Positions 33,741 through 43,720 of a DNA stretch of 64,000 nucleotides are shown piece after piece. The notes below the pieces were generated by a model. It was not told the DNA's origin. It did no database searches and worked only from the letters and a program-made list of their open reading frames with translations. Position numbers and translations under genes: made by a program. Within the stretch, counting starts at the first letter, position 1, and each line of letters starts with the position of its first letter. Source of the stretch: Ahaetulla prasina (lineage: Eukaryota; Chordata; Lepidosauria; Squamata; Colubridae); assembly GCF_028640845.1 (NCBI RefSeq), contig NC_080540.1:170071752-170135751 (forward strand), in the 5' to 3' direction.

Positions 33741-34699
33741 CGCCTGGACTTTCTGACCGCCATTCACCACCGCAGGGAGACGGAGCCGACACGCTGGTTC
33801 CGGCCCCAGGCGCCTGATGGACCCGGAGGGGTTCCGGACGGAGCTTGGGCCATTTCCTGAGGGTCTGGCTCACGGCTCGGCTGAGGAACTTGTTGCGGCC
33901 TGGGAACGGGCGGCGGGGCCTTAGACCGTGTCGTGCCTTTGCGGCCTCTGACCCGGCGCAGGTCCCAACTGCCCTTGGTTCTCCGAGGAGCTGAGAGGAT
34001 GAAGCGCCGGAGAAGACGCCTAGAGAGTTCCTGGAGGTCCAGCCGCTCAGAAGCTGATCGGACACTAGTGAAGTCCTATACTAGGACTTACCTAGTGGCA
34101 TTGAGGGAAGCGAGGCGTAGCTACGCCTCCCTCATTGCATCGGCAGATAACCGCCCAGCCGCCCTGTTTGGGTGACCCGCTCCTCCTACACCAGGGGAGC
34201 GGGATGACCCGCTGCAGGGACGTGCTGAGGAGTTTAACGGTTATCTATACGATAAAATCGCTCAGCTTCGGGATGGTTTGGACCAAGATTGCGTGATACG
34301 GGTGAGACAGCTGAGGGTGGTCTTGGTGACATTTTATGGGATGAGTTTGACCCTGTCGCTCCGAGGACATGGACAGGTTGTTGGGGAGGCTGAATGCCAC
34401 CACGTGTTTACTGGACCCGTGCCTCCTGGCTGGTGCTGGCCACTCAGGAGGTGACACGAGGCTGGCTCCAGGTGATTACGAGCGCCTTGGTGGAGGGTGT
34501 CTTCCGCCGCCTTGAAAGAGGCGGTGGTGAGGCCCTCCTCAAGAAGCCTTCCTGACCCGCTGTTTTAGGTAATTATCGTCGGTCTCCAACCCGCCGCGGC
34601 GAAGGTTGTAGAGAGTATGGTGGCATATCAGTTTCCCTTGCACCTGGATGAAACTGTCTATCTAGACCTGCTCCAGTCCGGTTTCCGCCCGGTTACAGC

Positions 34700-35616
34700 A
34701 CGGAGACGGCGTTGGTTGCGTTGGTGGATGATCTCTGGAGGGCCAGGGATAGGGGTTGTTCCTCTGCCCTGGTCCTATTAGACCTCTCAGCGGCTTTTGA
34801 TACCATCGACCATGGTATCCTGCTGCGCCGGTTGGAGGGATTGGGAGTGGGAGGCACCGTTTATCGGTGGTTCTCCTCCTATCTCTCCGACCGGTCGCAG
34901 TCGGTGTTGACAGGGGGGCAGAGGTCGGCCCCGAGGCGCCTCACTTGTGGGGTGCCGCAGGGGGCGGTTCTCTCGCCCCCTCTGTTCAACATCTACATGA
35001 AGCCGCTGGGTGAGATCACCACTGGGTTCGTGTGAGGTACCAGCTGTATGCGGATGACACCCAGCTGTACTTTTCCACACCGGACCACCCCAACGGCCAT
35101 CAAGTGCTGTCCCGGTGTCTGAAGGCCTACGGGGTCTGGATGGGGAGAACCAGGCCCAAGCTCAATCCCTCCAAGACAGAGTGGCTGTGGATGCCGGCAT
35201 CCCGGTACAGTCAGCTAAATCCGCGGCTGACCATCGGTGGCGAGTCATTGGCCCCGATGGAGAGGGTGCGCAACTTAGGCGTCCTCCTGGATGAACGGCT
35301 GTCTCTAGAAGATCACTTGACGGCCGTCTCCAGGAGAGCGTTCTACCAGGTTCGCCTGGTGCGCCAGTTGCGCCTTTCTGGACCGGGAGGCCCTATGCAC
35401 GGTCACTCACGCCTCGTGACGCCTCGCCTGGATTACTGCAACGCCTCTACATGGGGCTTCCTTGAAGGGCATCCGGAGGCTGCAGTTAGTCCAGAATGCG
35501 GCTGCGCTGGTGATAGATGGAGCCCCGTGGCTCCCGTGATAACACCCATCCTGCGAGGCTGCACTGGCTACCTGTGGCCTTCCGGTGCGCTTCAAGGTTT
35601 TGGTGACCACCTTTAA
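34700..35616 (+). pseudogene. LINE reverse transcriptase remnant, frameshifted
   Basis: RT blocks appear in order: LVLLDLSAAFDTIDHG (about 34770-34815), YRWFSSYLSDRSQSV, LTCGVPQGAVLSPPLFNIYM, then QLYADDTQLYF with the catalytic YADD at 35047-35058, and LNPSKTEWLWM with LGVLLDERLSLEDHL. The frame changes just before the YADD block, where a stop at 35033-35035 ends the first frame. A frame change upstream at about 34685 also breaks the SGFRP block. The catalytic Asp residues are intact in their blocks, so decay looks recent. Confidence 0.88.
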
Positions 35617-36143
35617 AGCGCCCATGGCATAGGGCCGGGTTATCTACGGGACCGCCTACTGCGACCAGATACCTCTCACCGACCCGTGCGCTCTCACAGG
35701 AGGGACTCTCAGGGTGCCGTCAGCTAGGCAGTGTCGCCTGGCGACGCCCAGGGGAAGGGCCTTCTCTGTGGGGGCTCCCACCCTCTGGAACGAACTCCCC
35801 CCAGGACTCCGTCAACTTCCAGATCTTCGGACCTTCCGTCGCGAGCTCAAGACTCATTTATTCATCTGCGCAGGACTGGCTTAGATTTTTTAAATTTAGA
35901 GGGGTTTTAAATTGATTTTAATATTTATATTTCTATTTTTAACAATTGGTATTATTAATTATTGGCATTAGAATAAGTCTTTTAATGATTATTTTAATTT
36001 GTATATTGATGTTTTTTATATGCCTGTAAACCGCCCTGAGTCCTTTGGGAGATAGGGCGGTATATAAGTTTAAATAATAAATAAATAAATAAATAAATAA
36101 ATGTGTTCCAGATGCTCATTCTGATTGTAGGGAGGGGGGGAGC

Positions 36144-36385
36144 CAGTGATGAAATTCAGCAGGTTCTGACAGGTTCTAGAGAACTGGTAGTGGAAATTTT
36201 GAGTAATTCGGAGAACTGGCAAATACCACCTCTGGCTGGCCCCCAGAGTGGGGTGGGAATGGAGATTTTGCAATATCCTTCCCCCAGGAGTGGGAAGGGA
36301 ATGGGGATTTTGCTGTATCTTTTCCCTGCCATGCCCACCAAGCCACATCCACACAACCGGTAGTAAAAAAATTTGGATTTCACCA
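36144..36385. mobile_element. hAT-type MITE, group 2, right end lost
   Basis: The left end CAGTGATGAAATTCAGC and the usual internal blocks are present (GGTTCTAGAGAACTGG, CTCTGGCTGGCCCCCAGAG). The right end stops at GGATTTCACCA, where the TAGAA tail of a LINE begins. The last bases and the right TSD are missing. Confidence 0.8.
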
Positions 36386-37266
36386 TAGAATAGAATAGAA
36401 TTTTTTTATTGGCCAAGTGTGATTGGACACACAAGGAATTCATCTTGGTGCATATGCTCTCAGTGTACATAAAAGAAAAGATACCTTCATTAAGGTACAA
36501 CACTTACAACACTTAATGATAGTCATAGTGTACAAATTTAACATTTAATGATACAACACTTAATGATAGTCAGGGTACAAATAAGCAATCAGGAAATAAT
36601 ATCAATATAAATCGTAAGGATACAAGCAACAAAGTTACAGTCATACAGTCATAAGTGGAAGGAGATGGGTGATGGGAACAATGAGAAGATTAACAGTAGT
36701 GCAGATTTAGTAAATAGATTGACTGTGTTGAGGGAATTATTTGTTTAGCAGAGTGATGACATTGAGGAAGAAGCTGTTCTTGTGTCTAGTTGTTCTGGTG
36801 TGCAGTGCTCTATAGCGTCGTTCTGAGGGTAGGAGTTGAAACAGTTTATGTCCAGGATGTGAGAGGTCTGTAAATATTTTCACGGCCCTCTTCTTGATTC
36901 GTGCAGTATACAGGTCCTCAATGGAAGGCAGGTTGGTAGCCATTGTTTTTTCTGCAGTTCTAATGATCCTCTGAAGTCTGTGTCTGTTTTGTTGGGTTGC
37001 AGAACCGAACCAGACAGTTATAGAGGTGCCGATGACAGACTCAATAATTCCTCTGTCGAACTGGAACAGCAGCTCCTTGGGCAGTTTGAGCTTACTGAGT
37101 TGGCACAGAAAGAACATTCTTTGTTGTCCTTTTTTGATGACTTTTTGTTGACTGTCCATTTTAGATCTGGTAGATCGATATGGTAGAACCTAGAGATTTA
37201 AAGATCTCTACTGTTGATCCTGTGTTGTCTAGTATTGTAAGAGATGGGAGAGAGTTTGCATTCTAA
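36386..37266 (-). mobile_element. Snake CR1/L3-type LINE, 5'-truncated
   Basis: The minus-strand 3' end is at left with a TAGAATAGAATAGAA tail and TTATTGGCCAAGTGTGATTG. A 140-codon frame on the minus strand (37159-36737) encodes the LINE C-terminus with RGIIESVIGTSITVWFGSA, RLQRIIRTAEKTMATNLPS and RALHTRTTRHKNSFF. The same protein segment is encoded by the copies at 38374, 40517 and 43721. In intact relatives it follows the reverse transcriptase. The 5' end is truncated at about 37266. Confidence 0.85.
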
Positions 37267-37546
37267 TCACCGCTTAGGTGCAAAGGCTGCTTGGTGACCT
37301 TGGGTCACTTCCTCTTTCTCAGGCCTAGGAAGGAGGCAAGTACAAACCTTGCCCAAAAAACCTGCAAAATCAAGCATTCCTCATTTCTTTTCTCCAGGAG
37401 TTAACGCTGACCCAATGGCAGAAACATATTGTAACTTACCTATGTAACCTTGTGAAATAGAGTTCGTCCTGGCATTTCAAATCCTGCATTGGAGGTTGAT
37501 TCTCCTGTAGGAGATGACTAGGCTGAACCCAAGAGTGGGTTCAAAC

Positions 37547-37968
37547 CAGGGGTGAAATGTAATTTTTTTGACTACCGGTTCTGTAGGCGTGGCTTGGTGG
37601 TGGTGGGTAATGTGGGCGTGGTCAACTTTTTTTAAAAAAAACTTTTAAAAGCATTTTTTCTATAACCTCTTTGGCCGAAAAGCTTGTAGAAAAAGTGCTT
37701 TGAAAGGATTCTGACAATCCTGGGTGAGCTGCCTGATCACCAGAACCCTTTCAAAGCATTTTTTTACAGCCTCTTCAGCCGAAGAGCTTGTAGAAAAAAA
37801 TGCATTTAAAAGTTAAAAAAAAACAAACACCTGATGATCGCGCGGCTCAACTGGGCATGCGGGGGGGGGAGGAGGGGCAGGGTTTTTTGCCACCGGTTCT
37901 CCGAACCACCCACTGCCATTGTTACCGGATCAGACGATCCGGTCCGAACCAGGAGCATTTCACCCCTG
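37547..37968. mobile_element. hAT-type element, group 2, with internal hairpins
   Basis: Ends CAGGGGTGAAATG and CATTTCACCCCTG are perfectly inverted. The TSD GTTCAAAC is perfect (37539-37546 and 37969-37976). The interior has two direct repeats of about 60 bp around CCTCTTTGGCCGAAAAGCTT and CCTCTTCAGCCGAAGAGCTT, each itself a stem-loop. Confidence 0.95.
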
Positions 37969-38373
37969 GTTCAAACGCATCATTGGTCTTGAGTGCCTTC
38001 GTGCCCACAAGAGATCTAAGTCCAGCCCAACTTGAATTCCACTTACTCTCATCCACTGCCAATTTGCTTTGACCATTAGTAGTTCAGATACTTGTAGAGA
38101 GCTGAAGCTTGCAATAAACCTTTACATTCATTTGAACTGCCGGGATTTCCTGTGCTTGACATCTTCTCTCTTAATGGATCCATAGAGAGAGGGAGAGAGA
38201 AAGAAGAGGGAGAGAGGGACATGGTAGTTAGCTTTTTTGGATCTTTGATGGGACTTATGCCTTATAATGAATTGTCAGGAGTCAATCAAAAACAAATTGG
38301 GTTGTTTGAGAAAATGCAAAAACTTTGTGGCCAAAAATTCACATTGTCCAAGACCATTGTTTTATTTAGCTTA

Positions 38374-39013
38374 CAGTTCTACAGAGGAATTATTGAGTCT
38401 GTCATCTGCACCTCTATAACTGTCTGGCTTGGTTCTGTAACCCAACAAGACAGACACAGACTTCAGAGGATCATTAGAACTGCAGAAAAAACAATGGCTA
38501 CCAACCTGCCTTCCATTGAGGACCTGTATACTGCACGAATCAAGAAGAGGGCCGTGAAAATATTTACAGACCTCTCACATCCTGGACATAAACTGTTTCA
38601 ATGCCTACCCTCAAAACGATGCTATAGAGCACTGCACACCAGAACAACTAGACACAAGAACAGTTTTTTCCCCGAAGGCCATCACTCTGCTAAACAAATA
38701 ATTCCCTCAACACTGTCAAACTATTGACTAAATCTGCACTACTATTAATCTTCTCATCGTTCCCATCACACATTTCCTTCCACTTATGACTGTATGACTG
38801 TAACTTTGTTGCTTGTATCCTTACGATTTATATTGATATTGTTTCTTGATTGCTTACTTGTACCTCTTGACTATCATTAAGTATTGTACCTTATCATTCT
38901 TGATGAACGTATCTTTTCTTTTATGTACATTGAGAGCATATGCACCAAGACAAATCCCTTGTATGTCCAATCACACTTGGCCAATAAAAAATTCTATTCT
39001 ATTCTATTCTATA
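38374..39013 (+). mobile_element. Snake CR1/L3-type LINE, 5'-truncated
   Basis: The frame from 38374 encodes FYRGIIESVICTSITVWLG through RTTRHKNSFFPEGHHSAKQ and stops after STLSNY. The 3' UTR ends in CACACTTGGCCAATAAAAAA and an ATTCT pentamer tail. The sequence upstream of 38374 is not shared with the other copies, which marks the truncation point. Confidence 0.87.
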
Positions 39014-39182
39014 CCCCCCCATTCTAACCCATTCTTACTGTTTTCTCCCATTCAATGTTCTCTAAATTAAACTGAACTAAGCTAACACGGCCAATTGCTA
39101 TGTTTACTTCAAATTGTGTAAGGGAAGGCCAATTCATCTATAAGTATTAGCCTGGGAAAGAGTATTCTGGATCATAAAATAG

Positions 39183-39315
39183 AGGTGGGAAATCCTCAGC
39201 CTTCCAGATGTTGCTGAGCCATCATTCCCAGCCTTTCTCAATACTGGTTAATGCAGAGCTGTTGGCAGTTGCAGTTCAACCACGTCTAAAAAGCCACAGG
39301 TTCCCTAGTCCTTGC
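39183..39315. mobile_element. Old hAT-like MITE
   Basis: The left part GGTGGGAAATCCTCAGCCTT and CCAGATGTTGCTGAG and the right part AGCCACAGGTTCCCTAG resemble the inverted ends of a dispersed reptile MITE. Divergence is high and the TSD is not clear. Confidence 0.55.
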
Positions 39316-40516
39316 CTATAGGAAATGCAACACTTTTTAAAATTTATCATAATATTTGTTTGCCGCTAGATGAACTCTGAATGGTTTATATAAAATCACA
39401 ACTAAAATTACTGGCCAGTTCTGCACTGGCTATAAAAGTTATTACTGAAACCAGTTGAGACGGACACCTGTAGTTCCATTTCTTGCAACGGGCAAAGAGG
39501 GTGCAAATCTGCTTGGACCAGTCAAAATTGAATAGGGTGGCAGCAAAGGTATTAGATTCACCTTAGCAGGCTTTTATTCTTCTATTGAGTCAGGGAAGTT
39601 TTATTCCGTTGAACTTGAAGATCCTATGATTTCGGAGGTAGGGTTGGAGCAACAGTGCTGTTGTTTGCAATGATAAAAGTGGTAATTAATGCATGTGGGA
39701 TTATGGGGAACATATCAGCTGGCAAGAAAGACAATAGATGCATGTATGTTTTTTTTGAGAGAGCGCACAGTGTTAAATGTATTTCCACTTTTAGGTTTGA
39801 AGAAGCTGGCAAAGCAAAAGAAAAAAGAAAAGACACTGAAGTTTGTAGCAGAATGAATGCATGCTTTGCATAGCCTGCGGTTTTAGGCTGATGTTAATTA
39901 TTATTCCATGTGCATGTACAGAAGTCAATCGAGAAAAGAAATGGGATGGAGCTAAACCAGGGACTGTTGTTTGATTCTTGGGCCATAAGGGAAAATCAGA
40001 TGAACTGTCAACACAAAGAGCATTTCCCTTTTCTGGATTGGGCTCTGGCCAAACCAAACCAAACTTTTTCCAGCAGGAAACAAGTTTTGCTCAAAGGCCT
40101 TTGTCATGACCGAGTGTAGACAGATTACAGAGGTGGAGGGTGGGGGGGAATAGCATTTGGGAAGACTTATCTCCACAAACAATTCCTTGTGCTGGCAGGA
40201 CAGTTTCAGCTGTTTGAATGAAAAGAAGTGTCTACTGTTTATAACCAGATTGGGTTATGGACCTCAGTGATATAGAGTCATTGCTTTTGTGTGTGGAAAC
40301 TCTCTGCTTCAGTCCTTCTCATCATCATAAAGAAGGATTAGGTAGTAAATGATGGAAAAGATGTTGAATTTTGAGCTCTGGGGATCAGCAAACTTCCAAA
40401 CTCCCAAGTCTTCTCTATTAAACATTGTGGGAACTAGGAAGCGTGCCTTTTCCATCGCAGCTCCCGCCCCCTGGAACAGTATCTGTTTCATGTAGTTTAA
40501 TCGTAAGAAAGACGCA
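39316..40516. other. Unassigned DNA
   Basis: Overlapping antisense frames (39624-40182) lack motifs. No bounded repeat was found. Confidence 0.4.
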
Positions 40517-41057
40517 GAATAGAATAGAATAGAATAGAATAGAATTTTTATTGGCCAAGTGTGATTGGACACACAAGGAATTTGTCTTGGTGCATATGCT
40601 CTCAGTGTACATAAAAGAAAAGATACCTTCATCAAGGTACAACATTTACAACACAAATGATGGTCAATATATCAATATAAATCATAAGGATTGCCAGCAA
40701 CAAAGTTACAGTCATACAGTCATAAGTGGAAAGAGATGGATGATGGGAACGATGAGAAGATTAATAGTAGTGCAGATTTAGTCAATAGTTTGACAGTGTA
40801 GAGGGAATTATTTGTTTAGCAGAGTGATGGCCTTCGGGAAAAAACTGTTCTTGTGTCTTGTTGTTCTGGTGTGCAGTGCTCTATAGTGTCGTTTTGATGG
40901 TAGGAGTTGAAACTGTTTATGTCCAGGATGTGAGGGATCTGTAAATATTTTCACAGCCCTCTTCTTGATTCATGCAGTATATAGGTCCTCAATGGAAGGC
41001 AGGTTGGTAGCAATTATTTTTTCTGCAGTTCTAATTATCTTCTGAAGTCTGTGTCTA
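40517..41057 (-). mobile_element. Snake CR1/L3-type LINE, 5'-truncated
   Basis: The AGAATAGAATAGAATAGAAT tail is at the left. The minus-strand 3' UTR and C-terminal coding sequence follow, up to GAAGTCTGTGTCTAATAAGC. It is shorter than the 36386 copy, and the coding frame carries stops. Confidence 0.85.
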
Positions 41058-41789
41058 ATAAGCCATCATTACAGGTATATATCAGCATATGACAGGAACC
41101 GGAAATACCTCACAGGAGCAGCTGCAAGCAACTCCTGGAGAATCAAGGAATGCATCTCAAATTAATTTTGCCAAGACTACAGACATAACCACTGTAATAC
41201 AGTGGCAGCCACTCTCCTTGGGTTCTGAAAAGCTCTTAAAATCTGGGGTTCCTGTGTTTGGAAAGAGGCTGCTGCCTTTCTGTGCTTTATTTTGGTTGTT
41301 TTTCATCAGGGCAGTCTGATTTTTGTCAATGTTTTAATTGTTTTAATTTTGTATTAGGTTTTTGCCAACAGCCCTTTAATGGAGCCCCAGTTTAATGAAA
41401 TAAATAAAGAAACGCTGCCTTTTAAATTTTACCTTTAATGGTCATGTGACTGGCATTTTTGCATTTAAAAAAAATAAGCATTTTGGGAAAATTAAAAAAA
41501 AAATGCAACGGCTGTTGGATCCTCTTGGGATTTAGTTTCCCTCCCAAGAAGAATGATGAATGTTAAACAGGTTTCATTTCTGTTACTGTTTGTCCTGCCA
41601 AAGCCACTAGGAGTGTAACACTCCAATTAATTCAGGATCTGAAATGCTTTTTACTTTAAACATTAAAGGAACGGCTTCTTTAAAAGAAACAAACAAGTAA
41701 ATAAAAAAATCATTGTTTATTCCAGTTGTGAGTTTTATCTGTATTGCTTATGGCACTTAGGCTACTACTAAATTACATAAGGTATGGGG
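41058..41789. other. Unassigned DNA
   Basis: A possible LINE 3' end lies at about 41220-41415 (TTTTAATTGTTTTAATTTTG, then AATAAATAAAG) but is too weak to call. Confidence 0.4.
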
Positions 41790-41978
41790 ATCACAAATTT
41801 AGTGCTAGAATATTGGTGCCATTGTTAATAATTGCTTGGATAAATATCATTAAAGATTATTCTCATTACCTGCCAGGTAATGAGAATAATCTATAATGGT
41901 AATGAGAATAATCTATAATGATCTTTAACCAAGCAATTATTAACAATGGCACCAATATTCTAGCACTAAATATGTGAT
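41790..41978. repeat. Foldback with about 84-bp arms
   Basis: The arms are mirrored around ATTACCTGCCAGGTAAT (centre 41873). ATCACAAATTTAGTGCTAGA at the left pairs with TCTAGCACTAAATATGTGAT at the right. The right arm has an extra tandem copy of AATGAGAATAATCTATAATG. Apart from that the arms are nearly identical. Confidence 0.9.
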
Positions 41979-41995
41979 TTTGATATTTCCAGCCT

Positions 41996-42475
41996 AGCTT
42001 CTTCATTTCCCCCTTTCCTATTGTAAGAAGAAATGTCCATCTGGGTTCAATTCCATGTGGGGAGAAAGACACTGGAAACATGGAGGCTGCTTGGAGGGAT
42101 GGTCTAATGGTGAACAGGACCACATGGGTTTGAAGTCCTGGAAGCTGGCCACATGGAGGCCTTGCCTTTGAGTTTCCTTGTTCCTGTGCACGAAATGTAT
42201 CCTATTGGCTGTCAGACTCCCCGGGGGCAGGGGTCTTACCTAACTTTGTATGCTGTCTGTGTCCCAGGCTTGGTTGAATCTTGCTGGGTGATGCAATGAA
42301 GGGCAATTTCCTATTGTGGCTGAATGGCTTTGCCCTGAAGGATAATCCCATCATCCTGGAGCTGAGGTCTTTTGTTTTGTAGATAGGCTGGCCCAGTCTT
42401 TTGTCTTGTAGATAAGCTGGCACCAAAATATCTGCTGGGGCAGGAAGCTGGGGTCTTTTGTTTTTGTTTCCTTTA
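41996..42475. repeat. Dispersed repeat related to 23288
   Basis: GAAGAAATGTCCATCTGGGT then GGAGGCTGCTTGGAGGGATG matches the unit at 23306-23395. The rest (to about 42475) includes an internal direct repeat of TTTTGTAGATAGGCTGGC and TCTTGTAGATAAGCTGGC. No termini or coding were found. An LTR is possible but not shown. Confidence 0.5.
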
Positions 42476-42744
42476 AGATTTTTATTTCTCTTATAGGGGA
42501 AAAATATTCTGCCTTTTTAATATTTCCTAGAATATTTCATTCTTCTAGGAGAGGGGTGGGTGCTAATTTTCTACACTATCAAAAATTATTTTCATTAGGA
42601 CACCCTATTTATCCAAATTAATTTAATGTAATCTACAGAAATGTCTGTGCTAGTAAAATGTAGATACTGCAAAACCCTGCTTTCATTTCAAAAGACTAAT
42701 TCAGCTGCCTCTCTAGCAATTTCTTCTAAATAGAGGTTATAGGC

Positions 42745-43048
42745 CTGTGATGGCGAACCTATGGCATGTGTGCCAGAGGTGGCTCACAGAGCCCTCTCTA
42801 TGGGCATGCGCGCCGTCGCCACCTGTTCTTCCGGGTTTCATCGTGTGCTTGTGCACTGCCCAGCTGGTCTGATGCACATGCACATCGGCCACCTGCTCTC
42901 TTCCAGGTTCCAATGTGCAGAACCCGGAAGAGAAAAGCTGGCCAGTGCGCATGCGCGCGGCGGCCAGTTGCTCTCTTCCGGATTCTGGTGCTCTGGCGCA
43001 TGCGCACACTCCATTTTGGCACAGTGCTAAAAAGGTTAAACATCATTG
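42745..43048. mobile_element. hAT-type MITE, group 3
   Basis: Ends CTGTGATGGCGAACCTATGG and AAAAGGTTAAACATCATTG are inverted copies of the group 3 termini. TSDs TTATAGGC and TCATAGGC match at seven of eight. The interior has repeated ATGCGC and TCTTCCGG motifs. Confidence 0.86.
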
Positions 43049-43056
43049 TCATAGGC

Positions 43057-43720
43057 AATGTAGAGCTTAATCTCATGCAGGCCTCAGGCCTCTAACTAGG
43101 AGAAATGCCTTCTTTCTTCTCTCTGGTCTAAGTCTTTCTATTTTGAATTCAAAATTTGCATTCCAGGGGAAAAGGCATATTGCATATCATAAAAACAGAA
43201 CACAAATAATCATTTGACTGTGATGCTACAAAGAGTCTTGGAAATAAACCTGTGCACCACAATGGTTAAATATTTCTGAAGCTGGATTGGTCTCAACATT
43301 TTCAATTGTCAAAGGATTTCAAAAATGCCAAAAGGGACTTTGCTGTTGTAAATGTTCAACAGTATTGTATCTCATTAATCATACTATGATATAATGTACA
43401 TAAAACTGGCTATGCATAATGTTGACTGGCCTGTGGTAACATGAGACTCCAGTATCTGGAATAGTTTAGTTAAAAAGAATGCAAAAACCCATGCAAAATC
43501 TATTGGTGGATGTGGGCGGGCAAGGGAAGAACACCAAAAAGCACGAAATATATTGAAATTAAAAATAAATATGTTGAAACCCAACATTTAAATAAAAAGA
43601 GAAAGTCAATTTGAGCAGTATGGAACATTCAAATTTTAGTTGAGATTGTTGCCAAATCGGTATCATTATGAATAAATGGTTCAGCTAAGTTACTACTGGT
43701 ACTACTTCATAACTTACAAA
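43057..43720. other. Unassigned AT-rich DNA
   Basis: No gene or bounded repeat was found. Confidence 0.4.

Larger units (their letters stand above)
31519..36100 (+). mobile_element. Near full-length LINE, CR1/L2 group
   Basis: The element runs from GGCTCTGCGCATGCGCAAGA, a GC-rich 5' region, to the 3' end ACCGCCCTGAGTCCTTTGGG and GGGCGGTATATAAG followed by (AAAT)n at 36075-36100. The 5' 1.1 kb is CpG-rich and holds two diverged tandem monomers of about 207 bp. The coding part holds an APE-type endonuclease (33120-33740) and a reverse transcriptase (34700-35616), in the order normal for Jockey-superfamily LINEs, but in several frames. It is therefore not translatable as one protein. There is no clear TSD, as is common in this group. 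A minus-strand 3' copy is at 47323. Confidence 0.88.
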
